From assembly GCA_003132105.1 (NCBI GenBank), contig PKWS01000037.1, forward strand, positions 1-6,287: a stretch of DNA of 6,287 nt. The letters run 5' to 3'. Below the pieces are notes generated by a model. That model did not search any database. It had not been told where the DNA came from and saw only the letters and a list, made by a program, of their open reading frames with translations. Positions within the stretch are counted from its first letter, which is position 1, and every line of letters begins with the position of its first letter. This DNA comes from Desulfosporosinus sp. (GTDB lineage Bacteria > Bacillota > Desulfitobacteriia > Desulfitobacteriales > Desulfitobacteriaceae). Positions 1-6,155 of this stretch are shown in pieces. Position numbers and translations under genes: made by a program.

Positions 1-61
1 ATTCATCATTGGACAACTGCTTAGGTACGTTTGCAATAAATGGATTTCCAAGTAACGCCAT
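1..61 (-). CDS. N-terminal 20 codons of an unidentified protein (partial, runs off left edge)
   Basis: The minus strand has an ATG at 61-59 followed by an uninterrupted frame to the window edge, reading MALLGNPFIANVPKQLSNDE. An AAAGGA Shine-Dalgarno element lies at 71-76, nine bases before the ATG, which supports this start. No signal peptide or membrane segment is visible in these residues. The opening Met-Ala-Leu-Leu-Gly-Asn-Pro-Phe resembles, from memory only, the start of small ferritin-like or rubrerythrin-like proteins of anaerobes, some of which are encapsulin cargo. That is a weak inference from 20 residues and should not be carried forward as a function. The gene lies downstream of the large activase gene on the same strand, but more than 500 bases of decayed DNA separate them, so a shared transcript is doubtful. 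Confidence 0.7.
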   Translation of the reverse strand, partial: MALLGNPFIANVPKQLSNDE

Positions 62-70
62 AAACTCACA

Positions 71-76
71 TCCTTT
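71..76 (-). promoter_or_regulatory. Ribosome binding site of the left-edge gene
   Basis: The minus strand reads AAAGGA here, with a nine-base spacer to the ATG at 61-59. It is the main reason for choosing that start. No convincing sigma-A promoter could be fixed upstream; a TTAACT / TATTAA pair around 110-145 is possible but weak. Confidence 0.6.
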
Positions 77-119
77 GAATTTTTACTTTCTTATTTTCTC
101 AAAATTAGGGAATTAATAT

Positions 120-314
120 TCAGTAATCTAAACTAAAGTTAAGAAGTATACTGTGCGACGTAGGGTCCGGCCCCTCGCATGGTGTGTTGTCTAACGTTGG
201 TTTAGCGAACTTAGCACATTGTAGATAACGTATCCAAACATCCACTAATGAAGCCAATGGTCCGGAAATCCCTCCCCCAACTTGAATGAGTGATTTGAGT
301 AATACGTTATTAAT
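120..314 (-). pseudogene. Decayed coding remnant, 64 codons between stops, unknown origin
   Basis: On the minus strand the frame stays open from just after a TAA (317-315) to a TGA (122-120). The peptide is protein-like rather than random, with stretches such as KSLIQVGGGISGPLASLVDV followed by WIRYLQ. There is no ATG, GTG or TTG with a ribosome binding site at its beginning. The DNA here is clearly more GC-rich than its surroundings (for example GGGGCCGGACCC near 164-176), which suggests foreign origin. The most likely reading is the tail of a mobile-element protein or another displaced gene. I do not recognise the family, and a chance open frame in GC-richer DNA cannot be excluded. The stretch from 315 to 371 holds nothing I can support. 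Confidence 0.3.
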
Positions 315-371
315 TTAAATAGAGGTTATTCATACCTTATTTTCCAAAAAGTTACGAGTTATTTCTACATA

Positions 372-626
372 CTATTTAATAATATCAGTGATATCAATGG
401 TTTGACTTTGGTAGAGGCTAAAGTGCTGCCAATATCCCGATGGTGTTTTGTGTTTTTCTCGCTTTGATTTCTTAAATTCTTTATTGTCCATAGCTGAATT
501 AAACTTTTTATATTTAGACGACGACAGAAACTTTTTTAATGCTCCTCTAACATCAGAATCAGACCTTCCTACATATTCAATAATAAAAATTTTCTTTAAA
601 TTAAAATATTCCAGAGCATCTATCCA
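372..626 (-). pseudogene. 84-codon open C-terminal-like tail without a start, overlapping the end of the activase gene
   Basis: A minus-strand frame runs from just after TAG (629-627) to a TAG stop (374-372). It overlaps the last 26 bases of the large activase gene in another frame. The peptide is lysine-rich and coding-like: it begins WIDALEYFNLKKIFIIEYVG, contains KKFLSSSKYKKFN, and ends GYWQHFSLYQSQTIDITDIIK apart from its last residue. The first ATG (491-489) would leave only 39 residues and has no ribosome binding site. Two readings are possible. It may be the 3' part of a separate gene whose 5' part was lost by a deletion joining it to the end of the activase gene, or an extension of the activase cut off by a frameshift. 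The first is preferred because the activase already has a complete-looking end. The family is not recognised. Confidence 0.4.
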
Positions 627-3600
627 CTAACTTAGTTTCAGTATTTTTAACAGCCATAGACAGCATCAACTTAATCCTGTTTAGTTGATTAACTTCGCTC
701 GCTCCAGAATCGTAATCAATGAACGCAATGTTTGCCATGGGATGGCTTCGTTTAATCTCTCGAAACATCCCTTTTCCTGTAATGTGATTTGGCATACAAG
801 CAAAGGGCTGCAAACACACAATATTGTATACCCCTTCCTGAATTAACTCCACCATCTCGCCTGTCAGAAACCAACCTTCGCCTGATTGGTTGGCAAGCGA
901 TAGATGCTTCTCAGCGTGTTTTGCTATCTCTTCAATCGTTTTCGGGGATACAAACCGCTTGCTGTCCGTTAGTGTTTTCTTCATTTCTTTTCGGTAAGAC
1001 TCTATCTTTTTGATTGAAAACTTGCCCGTCAGCATTTCCCAAAAACTACCCGATAATTTCTGATACTTAGTTCCGCTATCAAAGGCACTGTACAGTAAAA
1101 AGTCGGTTAAGTCAGGGACAACAACCTCAACCCCTTCAGCCTCCAACATTTCCACAATATTATTGTTGGCAGTCGGGTGAAACTTAACAAGAATTTCGCC
1201 AACCACTCCGACCTTCGATTTAACCAAACCCTTACACAACTCCAGATTGTCAAAGTCCTTGACGATTTGGCGAATATTGTAGATATGTTCGTTTTTGCCG
1301 CCTGTTTTCAAGGTTTCTTGACATCGTCTAACCCAAATATCGTATAGACGGTTCGCAGACCCTATACATTTTTCATACGGTCTCACTCGGTAAAGAACTC
1401 GCATCAAAAGGTCTCCGTAAATAAGTCCCCGCATCGCCTTGTCAAACATAGGAAGCGTGAATTTAAAGCCCGAATTTTTCTCGCTGGATGAATCCCTCGT
1501 ATTTAAGCCAATAACAGGAACATGCCCCATATTAGCGTCTTTGAGTGCCTTTCTGATAAAGGCAATGTAGTTAGTTTCTCGGCATCCCCCGCCTGTTTGC
1601 GTAATAATGACCGAGGTGTTGTTTAAATCATAGTTACCTGACCCTAACGCTTTCATGAGTTGTCCCACCACAATGATGGCAGGATAACAAGCATCGTTGT
1701 GAACATACATTAAGCCTTCATCAATCGCCTGTTTATCCACCGATGGTAAAAACTCAACCGTATACCCTGCTTCATCAAAACAGCTCTTGAGAAATTGAAA
1801 ATGAATGGGCGACATTTGAGGGGCCAAAATCGTATGCGTTTTCTTCATTTCCTTTGTGAACATTGCTTTAGGCTCAGCATCTTGAAGTTTCCTTGGTTCG
1901 AAATCTCGCTTGCTACGCTCGTTGATGGCTGCAATCAAGGAACGAATTCGTATTCTCGCAGCCCCCAAATTACTAATTTCGTCAATTTTCAAGACGGTGT
2001 ATATTTTCCCGTAAGCATCAAGAATCTCCTTCACTTGGTCGGTCGTTACTGCATCAAGTCCGCATCCAAAGGAATTCAATTGAATGATTTCTAAGTCCTT
2101 ACATTTTGCAACATAACTCGCTGCACTATAGGCTCTTGACTGATAAACCCACTGATTAACAACACGCAAGGGGTCTTCAACGATACTTAGATGCTGAATA
2201 GAGTCTTCGGACAAAACTGCAAATCCATAAGAACCAATCATTTCAGGCACCCCATGATTGATTTCAGGGTCAATGTGGTAGGGCTTACCAACAAGGACAA
2301 TACCCTTTATCCCTTTTTCACGAATGTAGGCTAGGGTTTCTTCGCCCTTTGCTTTTATATCGTCCTTAAACTTAGTTTGTTGAGCATATGCCTTGTCCAA
2401 AGCCTTTGATATCTCGTATTTCGGGATTCCCTCAGGCTTTAACTCTTCAAACAACCGCTTTGCCATTCTGCTCGGCATATCAAGCGGTAGGAACGGGTGA
2501 TAAAACGTAACATCGGATGCTCTAACACTATCCACATTGGCATTAATCGCTTCGGGATAAGATGCCACAATCGGACAGTTGTAATGGTCATCTGCTGCGG
2601 CATCTTCCTGCTGTGCATATGGGATACACGGATAAAATATCGTTTTAACCTCTTTTTTTAAGAGGTTGACAATGTGTCCGTGAACCATTTTGGCAGGATA
2701 ACAAATCGACTCCGAAGCAATGGTATTCATACCTAGTTCGTAAAGCTGTTTTGACGAGCGGTCAGAAAGTACGACCCGATAACCCAGTTCTGTAAAGAAG
2801 GTAAACCAAAACGGATAGTCCTCATAAATGTTTAAGACCCGAGGAATTCCGATGACCCCTCTTGATGCCTTATCAATGGTTAAGGGCTTATAGTTAAAGA
2901 CTCGTTTGTACTTATAGGCGTAAACATTGGGAGCGTTTTTAACGTCTACTACTTTACCTTCGCCCCGTTCACAACGGTTTCCTGAAATATAGTCATACCC
3001 GCTTGAAAAGCTCTTTACACTAACGAGACAATTGTTCCCGCATAAGCCACAACGCCTTGTCGAAGTTTCGGTTTTAAAATCAGCTAAATCGCTCTCTTGC
3101 ATAAGCTTTGTTTGATAGTTTAACTCATAGCGTTCCTTTGCAATTATCGCAACGCCAAAAGCTCCCATAATTCCCGCAATATCAGGGCAAACCACAGTTT
3201 GTTTAATAATTTTTTCAAAAGCCCGCAGAACAGCATCATTATGAAATGTTCCCCCCTGAACCACAATTTTCTTACCAAGCCCTTCGGTATTTCTGATGCG
3301 AATGACCTTATATAGAGCGTTCTTAATGACGGAAATCGCAATTCCCGCCGAAATGTCGCCAATTTCAGACCCCTCTTTTTGAGCCTGTTTTACACTCGAA
3401 TTCATAAAGACGGTACAACGTGTTCCCAAATTAACGGGTTGCCTTGATTCTACCCCTAATTTAGAAAACTCACGCACATCTAAATTAAGAGACTGGGCAA
3501 AGTTTTCAATAAACGAACCGCATCCTGAAGAACACGCCTCATTTAGGGTGATTGATTCGATGACCCCGTTACGTATCACCAAACTTTTCATGTCTTGTCC

Positions 3601-4866
3601 ACCAATATCCAAAACAAAATCAACGCCTGGTTGGAAAAAATTAGCCGCCGTATAATGAGCCACTGTTTCAATTTCTCCAATGTCCACCCTTAAGGCAGCC
3701 TTAATTAAGTGCTCGCCATAGCCTGTAACGGCAGAGTTAACAATGTTCGTGTCTTTATTGAGCATTTTATACAGGCTTCGCAAGGCATCAATTGTAGAGC
3801 CTAGCGGATTTCCCATATTACTGCCATAATGCGAATAGAGCAAACCACCCTCTTCATCAACAAGGGCAACCTTTGTTGTGGTTGACCCAGCATCAATCCC
3901 AAGGTAGGCATTTCCAGAATAACTTTCCAGAGGCACTCGCTTGACCTTGTTTAGCGAATGTCGCTCTTTAAATTCCTGATATTCTTCATCACTCGTAAAC
4001 AAAGCCTCTATTTTATCGCCATCCGCGTTTTTAATATCAAGAACACTTGGAACCCGTTCATATAAGCACTCGAACGAACAAGGCGTGGCTTCTTGAGACT
4101 CCAGCGCAGCCCCAAGAGCTACAAAAAACTGTGAATTATCTGGGAAGATAACATCCTTATCGTCTAGCTTAAGTGTTTCGACAAAGCGTTTTCTCAACTC
4201 AGACATGAAATACAAAGGACCTCCCAAAAGGGCTACAGTACCACCAATGGTACACCCTTGTGCCAAACCGCTAATCGTTTGGTTGACAACCGCTTGTAAA
4301 ATAGACACCGCAATGTCTTCTTTAGCAATGCCTTCGTTGAGTAATGGCTGAATATCTGTCTTAGCAAATACGCCACATCGGGAGGCTATGGGATAGATGT
4401 TTTGATAATTTTTAGCCAGTTCATTGATACCCATGGCATCTGTTTGCAGTAAAGAGGCCATTTGTTCAATAAAAGCCCCCGTACCGCCCGCACAGGTTCC
4501 ATTCATTCGTTGTTCGAGCGGTTCACTAAAGAATGTCATCTTAGCGTCCTCGCCACCTAATTCAATCGCCACATCGGTATTAGGAATTACGGTTTTTATC
4601 GCACTAGTACAGGCGATGACTTCTTGAACAAAGGGAACGCCTAACTTTTGAGACACATGGAATCCGCCAGACCCTGTTACCATTAAGGTTACTAGGCTTC
4701 CGTTTAGCACCAGACTAGCCTCTTCAAGCACGGACACAACAGTACTTCTTATGTTCGAAAAATGTCGTAAATACTTTTTGTAGATTATGGTTTGTAAGCT
4801 ATCTAAAACCACTATTTTTACAGTCGTTGAACCAATGTCTAATCCCACATTTAAAACTCGACTCAA
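601..4866 (-). CDS. Large fused acyl-CoA dehydratase activase / HgdB-like iron-sulfur protein (1421 aa)
   Basis: Seen: two tandem activator modules of the BadF/BadG/BcrA/BcrD ATPase family. Module 1 has DIGSTT (10-15), GGEDAK (104-109), CAGGTG (125-130) and RCGVF (163-167). Module 2 has DAGSTT (325-330), GGQDMK (422-427), CSSGCG (445-450) and RCTVF (483-487). A four-cysteine motif follows (C606, C609, C613, C632), then a DUF2229-type segment (about 670-780; C722 in ICYPAK, C747 in YPCIPY), then HgdB-like dehydratase regions (about 850-1000, 1010-1160 with C1060 and C1095, and 1218-1402 with C1351 and C1357). Known: in the HgdC activator two cysteines per subunit hold an interface [4Fe-4S] cluster and ATP hydrolysis drives one low-potential electron into a partner. 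C125/C164 and C445/C484 occupy those positions. Inferred: a soluble cytoplasmic protein that is both electron donor and acceptor; substrate unknown. The TTG start (4866-4864) is chosen for its AGAGGAG site. Length is normal for this fused family, and no frameshift or missing motif is seen. No terminator follows the stop. Confidence 0.95.
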   Translation of the reverse strand: MSRVLNVGLDIGSTTVKIVVLDSLQTIIYKKYLRHFSNIRSTVVSVLEEASLVLNGSLVTLMVTGSGGFHVSQKLGVPFVQEVIACTSAIKTVIPNTDVAIELGGEDAKMTFFSEPLEQRMNGTCAGGTGAFIEQMASLLQTDAMGINELAKNYQNIYPIASRCGVFAKTDIQPLLNEGIAKEDIAVSILQAVVNQTISGLAQGCTIGGTVALLGGPLYFMSELRKRFVETLKLDDKDVIFPDNSQFFVALGAALESQEATPCSFECLYERVPSVLDIKNADGDKIEALFTSDEEYQEFKERHSLNKVKRVPLESYSGNAYLGIDAGSTTTKVALVDEEGGLLYSHYGSNMGNPLGSTIDALRSLYKMLNKDTNIVNSAVTGYGEHLIKAALRVDIGEIETVAHYTAANFFQPGVDFVLDIGGQDMKSLVIRNGVIESITLNEACSSGCGSFIENFAQSLNLDVREFSKLGVESRQPVNLGTRCTVFMNSSVKQAQKEGSEIGDISAGIAISVIKNALYKVIRIRNTEGLGKKIVVQGGTFHNDAVLRAFEKIIKQTVVCPDIAGIMGAFGVAIIAKERYELNYQTKLMQESDLADFKTETSTRRCGLCGNNCLVSVKSFSSGYDYISGNRCERGEGKVVDVKNAPNVYAYKYKRVFNYKPLTIDKASRGVIGIPRVLNIYEDYPFWFTFFTELGYRVVLSDRSSKQLYELGMNTIASESICYPAKMVHGHIVNLLKKEVKTIFYPCIPYAQQEDAAADDHYNCPIVASYPEAINANVDSVRASDVTFYHPFLPLDMPSRMAKRLFEELKPEGIPKYEISKALDKAYAQQTKFKDDIKAKGEETLAYIREKGIKGIVLVGKPYHIDPEINHGVPEMIGSYGFAVLSEDSIQHLSIVEDPLRVVNQWVYQSRAYSAASYVAKCKDLEIIQLNSFGCGLDAVTTDQVKEILDAYGKIYTVLKIDEISNLGAARIRIRSLIAAINERSKRDFEPRKLQDAEPKAMFTKEMKKTHTILAPQMSPIHFQFLKSCFDEAGYTVEFLPSVDKQAIDEGLMYVHNDACYPAIIVVGQLMKALGSGNYDLNNTSVIITQTGGGCRETNYIAFIRKALKDANMGHVPVIGLNTRDSSSEKNSGFKFTLPMFDKAMRGLIYGDLLMRVLYRVRPYEKCIGSANRLYDIWVRRCQETLKTGGKNEHIYNIRQIVKDFDNLELCKGLVKSKVGVVGEILVKFHPTANNNIVEMLEAEGVEVVVPDLTDFLLYSAFDSGTKYQKLSGSFWEMLTGKFSIKKIESYRKEMKKTLTDSKRFVSPKTIEEIAKHAEKHLSLANQSGEGWFLTGEMVELIQEGVYNIVCLQPFACMPNHITGKGMFREIKRSHPMANIAFIDYDSGASEVNQLNRIKLMLSMAVKNTETKLVDRCSGIF

Positions 4867-4875
4867 TTTTCTTAT

Positions 4876-4882
4876 CTCCTCT
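4876..4882 (-). promoter_or_regulatory. Strong ribosome binding site fixing a TTG start for the activase
   Basis: The minus strand reads AGAGGAG, nine bases before TTG at 4866-4864. No ATG or GTG in frame is better placed, and the ATPase P-loop-like motif DIGSTT begins only nine residues later, so the TTG is the credible initiator. The first residue is therefore a formyl-methionine encoded by TTG. Confidence 0.85.
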
Positions 4883-4951
4883 CAGGTTGACGATCTCTTG
4901 CCCTGGTCAGAGTCAATTCCCGATTCGTGTAGAGTACCATCAAAACGATGA
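4883..4951 (+). pseudogene. Likely tail of an IS200/IS605-type tnpB (orfB), 22 codons
   Basis: On the plus strand the frame reads QVDDLLPWSESIPDSCRVPS then KR and a TGA stop at 4949-4951. Eight bases later comes an 11-bp hairpin. A short C-terminal coding tail followed at once by a strong hairpin is the arrangement at the right end of IS200/IS605 elements, where the tnpB 3' end leads into the terminal hairpin that also belongs to the guide-RNA scaffold. Only the end survives: the frame runs back without a break into the activase start, so the rest of the element has been lost. The family assignment rests on layout and remembered resemblance, not on a catalytic motif. Confidence 0.35.
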
Positions 4952-4958
4952 TATCATA

Positions 4959-4984
4959 GCCCTCACCTAATTCTAGGTGGGGGC
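4959..4984 (+). repeat. 11-bp imperfect hairpin, candidate IS200/IS605 right-end / reRNA stem
   Basis: GCCCTCACCTA (4959-4969) pairs with TAGGTGGGGGC (4974-4984) over eleven base pairs, one of them T-G, with a four-base ATTC loop. No T-run follows on either strand, so it is not a standard rho-independent terminator. The flank GTTATTTGACGCTTACG comes next on the plus strand. Because it sits in what would be the 5' leader of the activase transcript, it could also act as an RNA structure there. The IS-end reading is favoured because of the coding tail just before it. A perfect 10-bp palindrome ATGATATCAT lies just upstream at 4948-4957. Confidence 0.5.
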
Positions 4985-5070
4985 GTTATTTGACGCTTAC
5001 GAACTAACCATATCCACAAACCAGAATAAGAGAGTCCCGAATACTATAAGTATCCTCCTCTTGTCTAAAG

Positions 5071-5184
5071 ATGTATGGTTTAAGGCTGTGCATTCGTGTT
5101 TCCTCTGCTGACAACAATAAGTATAGAGTTTGCATACTTGGGCCATTTCGCCACGGAAAAAATAAAAATTTAACCTGTAATTAG
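5071..5184 (+). pseudogene. Short 3' remnant, possibly of an ISL3-family transposase
   Basis: The plus-strand frame from ATG 5071 to TAG 5182-5184 gives 37 residues, including SSADNNKYRVCILGPFRHGK and then NKN. The spacing of NNK-x-R, then F-R-H, then basic residues is reminiscent of the C-terminal end of ISL3-family transposases (an NNK...YGFRN...F-R pattern). The frame is followed five bases later by a terminator hairpin and the sequence GGGGCTTTTCGTCAA, a layout I associate with the 3' end of such elements. There is no ribosome binding site for the ATG, and the frame is closed by a TAA a few codons upstream (5047-5049). It is a relic at most, and a chance frame is possible. Confidence 0.25.
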
Positions 5185-5189
5185 TATAG

Positions 5190-5215
5190 GCCTCAGTTTA
5201 AATCCTGGGGCTTTT
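5190..5215 (+). terminator. Rho-independent terminator (plus strand)
   Basis: GCCTCAG (5190-5196) pairs with CTGGGGC (5205-5211) in a seven-base-pair stem with one T-G pair and an eight-base loop. TTTT follows at 5212-5215. It would end plus-strand transcripts coming from the remnant at 5071-5184. The T-run is short, so it is probably of moderate strength. Confidence 0.45.
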
Positions 5216-5278
5216 CGTCAATCTCTTTATTCCAACGCCTTGTAGGGTATTGCGTGGGCCTTGAATAGATGAATTTTA

Positions 5279-5561
5279 TTAATCTACATCATCCCAATAC
5301 TCTTCGATTTCCTCAATTTCAATTTTAGTTCTAAGAATAAATCCTCGCCAATATTGCAGAGCAATTTATATCCTTCCTTGGATAAATCAAGAACTTCTAT
5401 AAGTGTAAACCTATTCGTTAGACTCTTTTTCTGGGCCTTCTAAAAAAGATGGATATTTGAGGATCAAACACTTTCCCCAAAATACCATGTTGATGGTATT
5501 TAATGATCCGATACTTTTTATTTTCTTCGTCCATATTATCCTCGTCTATGTTCTCATCCAT
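5279..5561 (-). pseudogene. Small acidic-ended gene broken by about three frameshifts
   Basis: A well-formed start is present on the minus strand: ATG at 5561-5559 preceded by AGGTGA. The first frame reads MDENIDEDNMDEENKKYRII then KYHQHGILGKVFDP. It then continues only if the reading frame is changed near 5460 (KYPSFLEGPEKESN), again near 5417 (RFTLIEVLDLSKEGYKLLCN then IGEDLFLE), and once more near 5312, ending IEIEEIEEYWDDVD and TAA at 5281-5279. Read without correction, the protein stops after 47 residues at 5418. The stitched version would be about 94 residues, soluble and strongly acidic at its C-terminus. I do not recognise the family. The good ribosome binding site and the strong coding character of all four pieces make recent decay, or sequencing errors, more likely than chance. 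Confidence 0.6.
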
Positions 5562-5566
5562 TGTTA

Positions 5567-5572
5567 TCACCT
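5567..5572 (-). promoter_or_regulatory. Ribosome binding site of the frameshifted small gene
   Basis: The minus strand reads AGGTGA at 5572-5567 within AGAGGTAGGTGATAACA, five bases before the ATG at 5561. A site this good argues that the broken gene at 5279-5561 was once expressed. Confidence 0.5.
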
Positions 5573-5650
5573 ACCTCTATGCTATTCTTACCATTTATTT
5601 TAAACATATCCCATTAAAAAAGAGGCCCTACCGTCCCAAGTTAGTTTTGC

Positions 5651-5767
5651 TTATTTATGTTTTGATCGCTTTCGTTTAGCCTGTACGCCGTATATGTAAT
5701 CCATTTGATAAACACCAGCTAACCCGATGACAATACTCTTGTATCTACCATAAATACGGTCGAACAT
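5651..5767 (-). CDS. Unrecognised 38-residue basic-tailed frame, doubtful gene
   Basis: The minus strand is open from ATG 5767-5765 to TAA 5653-5651. It begins MFDRIYGRYKSIVIGLAGVY and ends with the basic run QAKRKRSKHK. The composition looks coding and the basic tail is a natural-looking end, but no Shine-Dalgarno site precedes the ATG (CTTATAAGCAAA). An in-frame extension upstream reaches a TGA after ten codons without another start. It is either a relic of a longer protein's C-terminus or a chance frame. It lies head-to-head with the plus-strand frame that starts at 5797. Confidence 0.25.
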   Translation of the reverse strand: MFDRIYGRYKSIVIGLAGVYQMDYIYGVQAKRKRSKHK

Positions 5768-5796
5768 TTTGCTTATAAGAAGTAAGAGGAATCATT

Positions 5797-5898
5797 ATGT
5801 ATGTTGCCCTATATTTGGTTTATTATGCCAATACTGGATTATCCCGATTTTTCAAGAAGTATAATAAGCCGATGCTGAACTATACCCCCCTTAAGTAG
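5797..5898 (+). pseudogene. Start of an unknown gene cut off by an IS3-like end
   Basis: AGAGG lies seven to eight bases before ATG 5797-5799, a good ribosome binding site. The frame reads MYVALYLVYYANTGLSRFFK and then KYNKPML before running into the IS3-like terminus that starts at 5876. From there the codons come from the element, and a TAG at 5896-5898 ends the frame at 33 residues. The hydrophobic aromatic start (VALYLVYYA) could be the beginning of a membrane segment. The original gene is not recognised. If the element really inserted here, the continuation should be found after its right end, beyond this window. Confidence 0.35.
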
Positions 5899-5992
5899 AC
5901 ACGGAAATAATAAGTAGTGTAGACCAAATTAAAGGGGTTCTGTTATGAAAGAAAAAAATCATATAGATCTGTCCATCGCTGGGACTATTTGA
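5876..5992 (+). mobile_element. IS3-family-like left end with the beginning of a broken orfA
   Basis: The plus strand reads TGAACTATACCCCCCTTAAG and then TAGACA, which is how many IS3-family terminal repeats begin (TG...A-C-C-C-C...). About 45 bases later AAAGGGG, then seven bases, then ATG at 5945 gives a classic orfA start. The annotated frame is only 15 residues (MKEKNHIDLSIAGTI, TGA at 5990-5992). The start runs straight into seven A residues at 5952-5958. Reading one extra A there, or a minus-one shift, continues as SYRSVHRWDYLKIIVKIKGY and ends at TGA 6067-6069. No DDE catalytic region is present, so the element cannot move by itself. The call rests on the terminus and the orfA layout. 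Confidence 0.45.
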
Positions 5993-6103
5993 AAATAATA
6001 GTTAAAATTAAAGGATATGGGGCCACAATTCCCTTATCTGGCTTTGGGTATAGCCGGCTTCCAGAGTGAGAGACAAAACCTACCAGTTTAAGGACTTACT
6101 ATT

Positions 6104-6112
6104 TGATATAAT
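6104..6112 (+). promoter_or_regulatory. Possible extended -10 promoter
   Basis: TGATATAAT carries a perfect TATAAT (6107-6112) with the TG of an extended -10 box. No good -35 is present at the usual distance. Transcription from here would start near 6119 and stop at the terminator ending at 6221, giving an RNA of about 100 bases. The same bases also read as codons of the decayed protein tail (FDII), so the match may be a coincidence of AT-rich coding sequence. Confidence 0.25.
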
Positions 6113-6155
6113 AGAATCGCAGATGAGAATATTTCCTTGAGGAAATAGCCAACAA

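Noticed and set aside
448..630. A plus-strand 60-residue frame at 448-630
   Set aside because: The opposite strand in the same stretch (372-626) has a much more protein-like composition, and the plus-strand ATG has no ribosome binding site.
1795..2094. Plus-strand open frames inside the activase gene, such as 1795-2094, 789-1013 and 4424-4627
   Set aside because: They lie wholly antisense to a gene with excellent domain conservation, have no ribosome binding sites or recognisable motifs, and are what codon bias on the other strand would produce.
5030..5080. AGGAGG on the minus strand near 5054-5059 with a TATAGT box beside it, as start or promoter of a gene before the activase
   Set aside because: No ATG, GTG or TTG lies at a usable distance after the AGGAGG, the following frame closes within about 16 codons, and the -35/-10 spacing for TATAGT is wrong. 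No convincing promoter for the activase could be assigned.
5615..5645. Minus-strand GGGCCTCTTTTTT as a terminator
   Set aside because: There is a T-run but no complementary stem before it.
6001..6066. Resemblance of KGYGATIPLSGFGYS to the glycine-rich loop of SpoVA spore proteins
   Set aside because: The match is about 15 residues with no membrane segments around it, and the frame stops at once. It is not enough to claim a spore gene or a spore-forming host.
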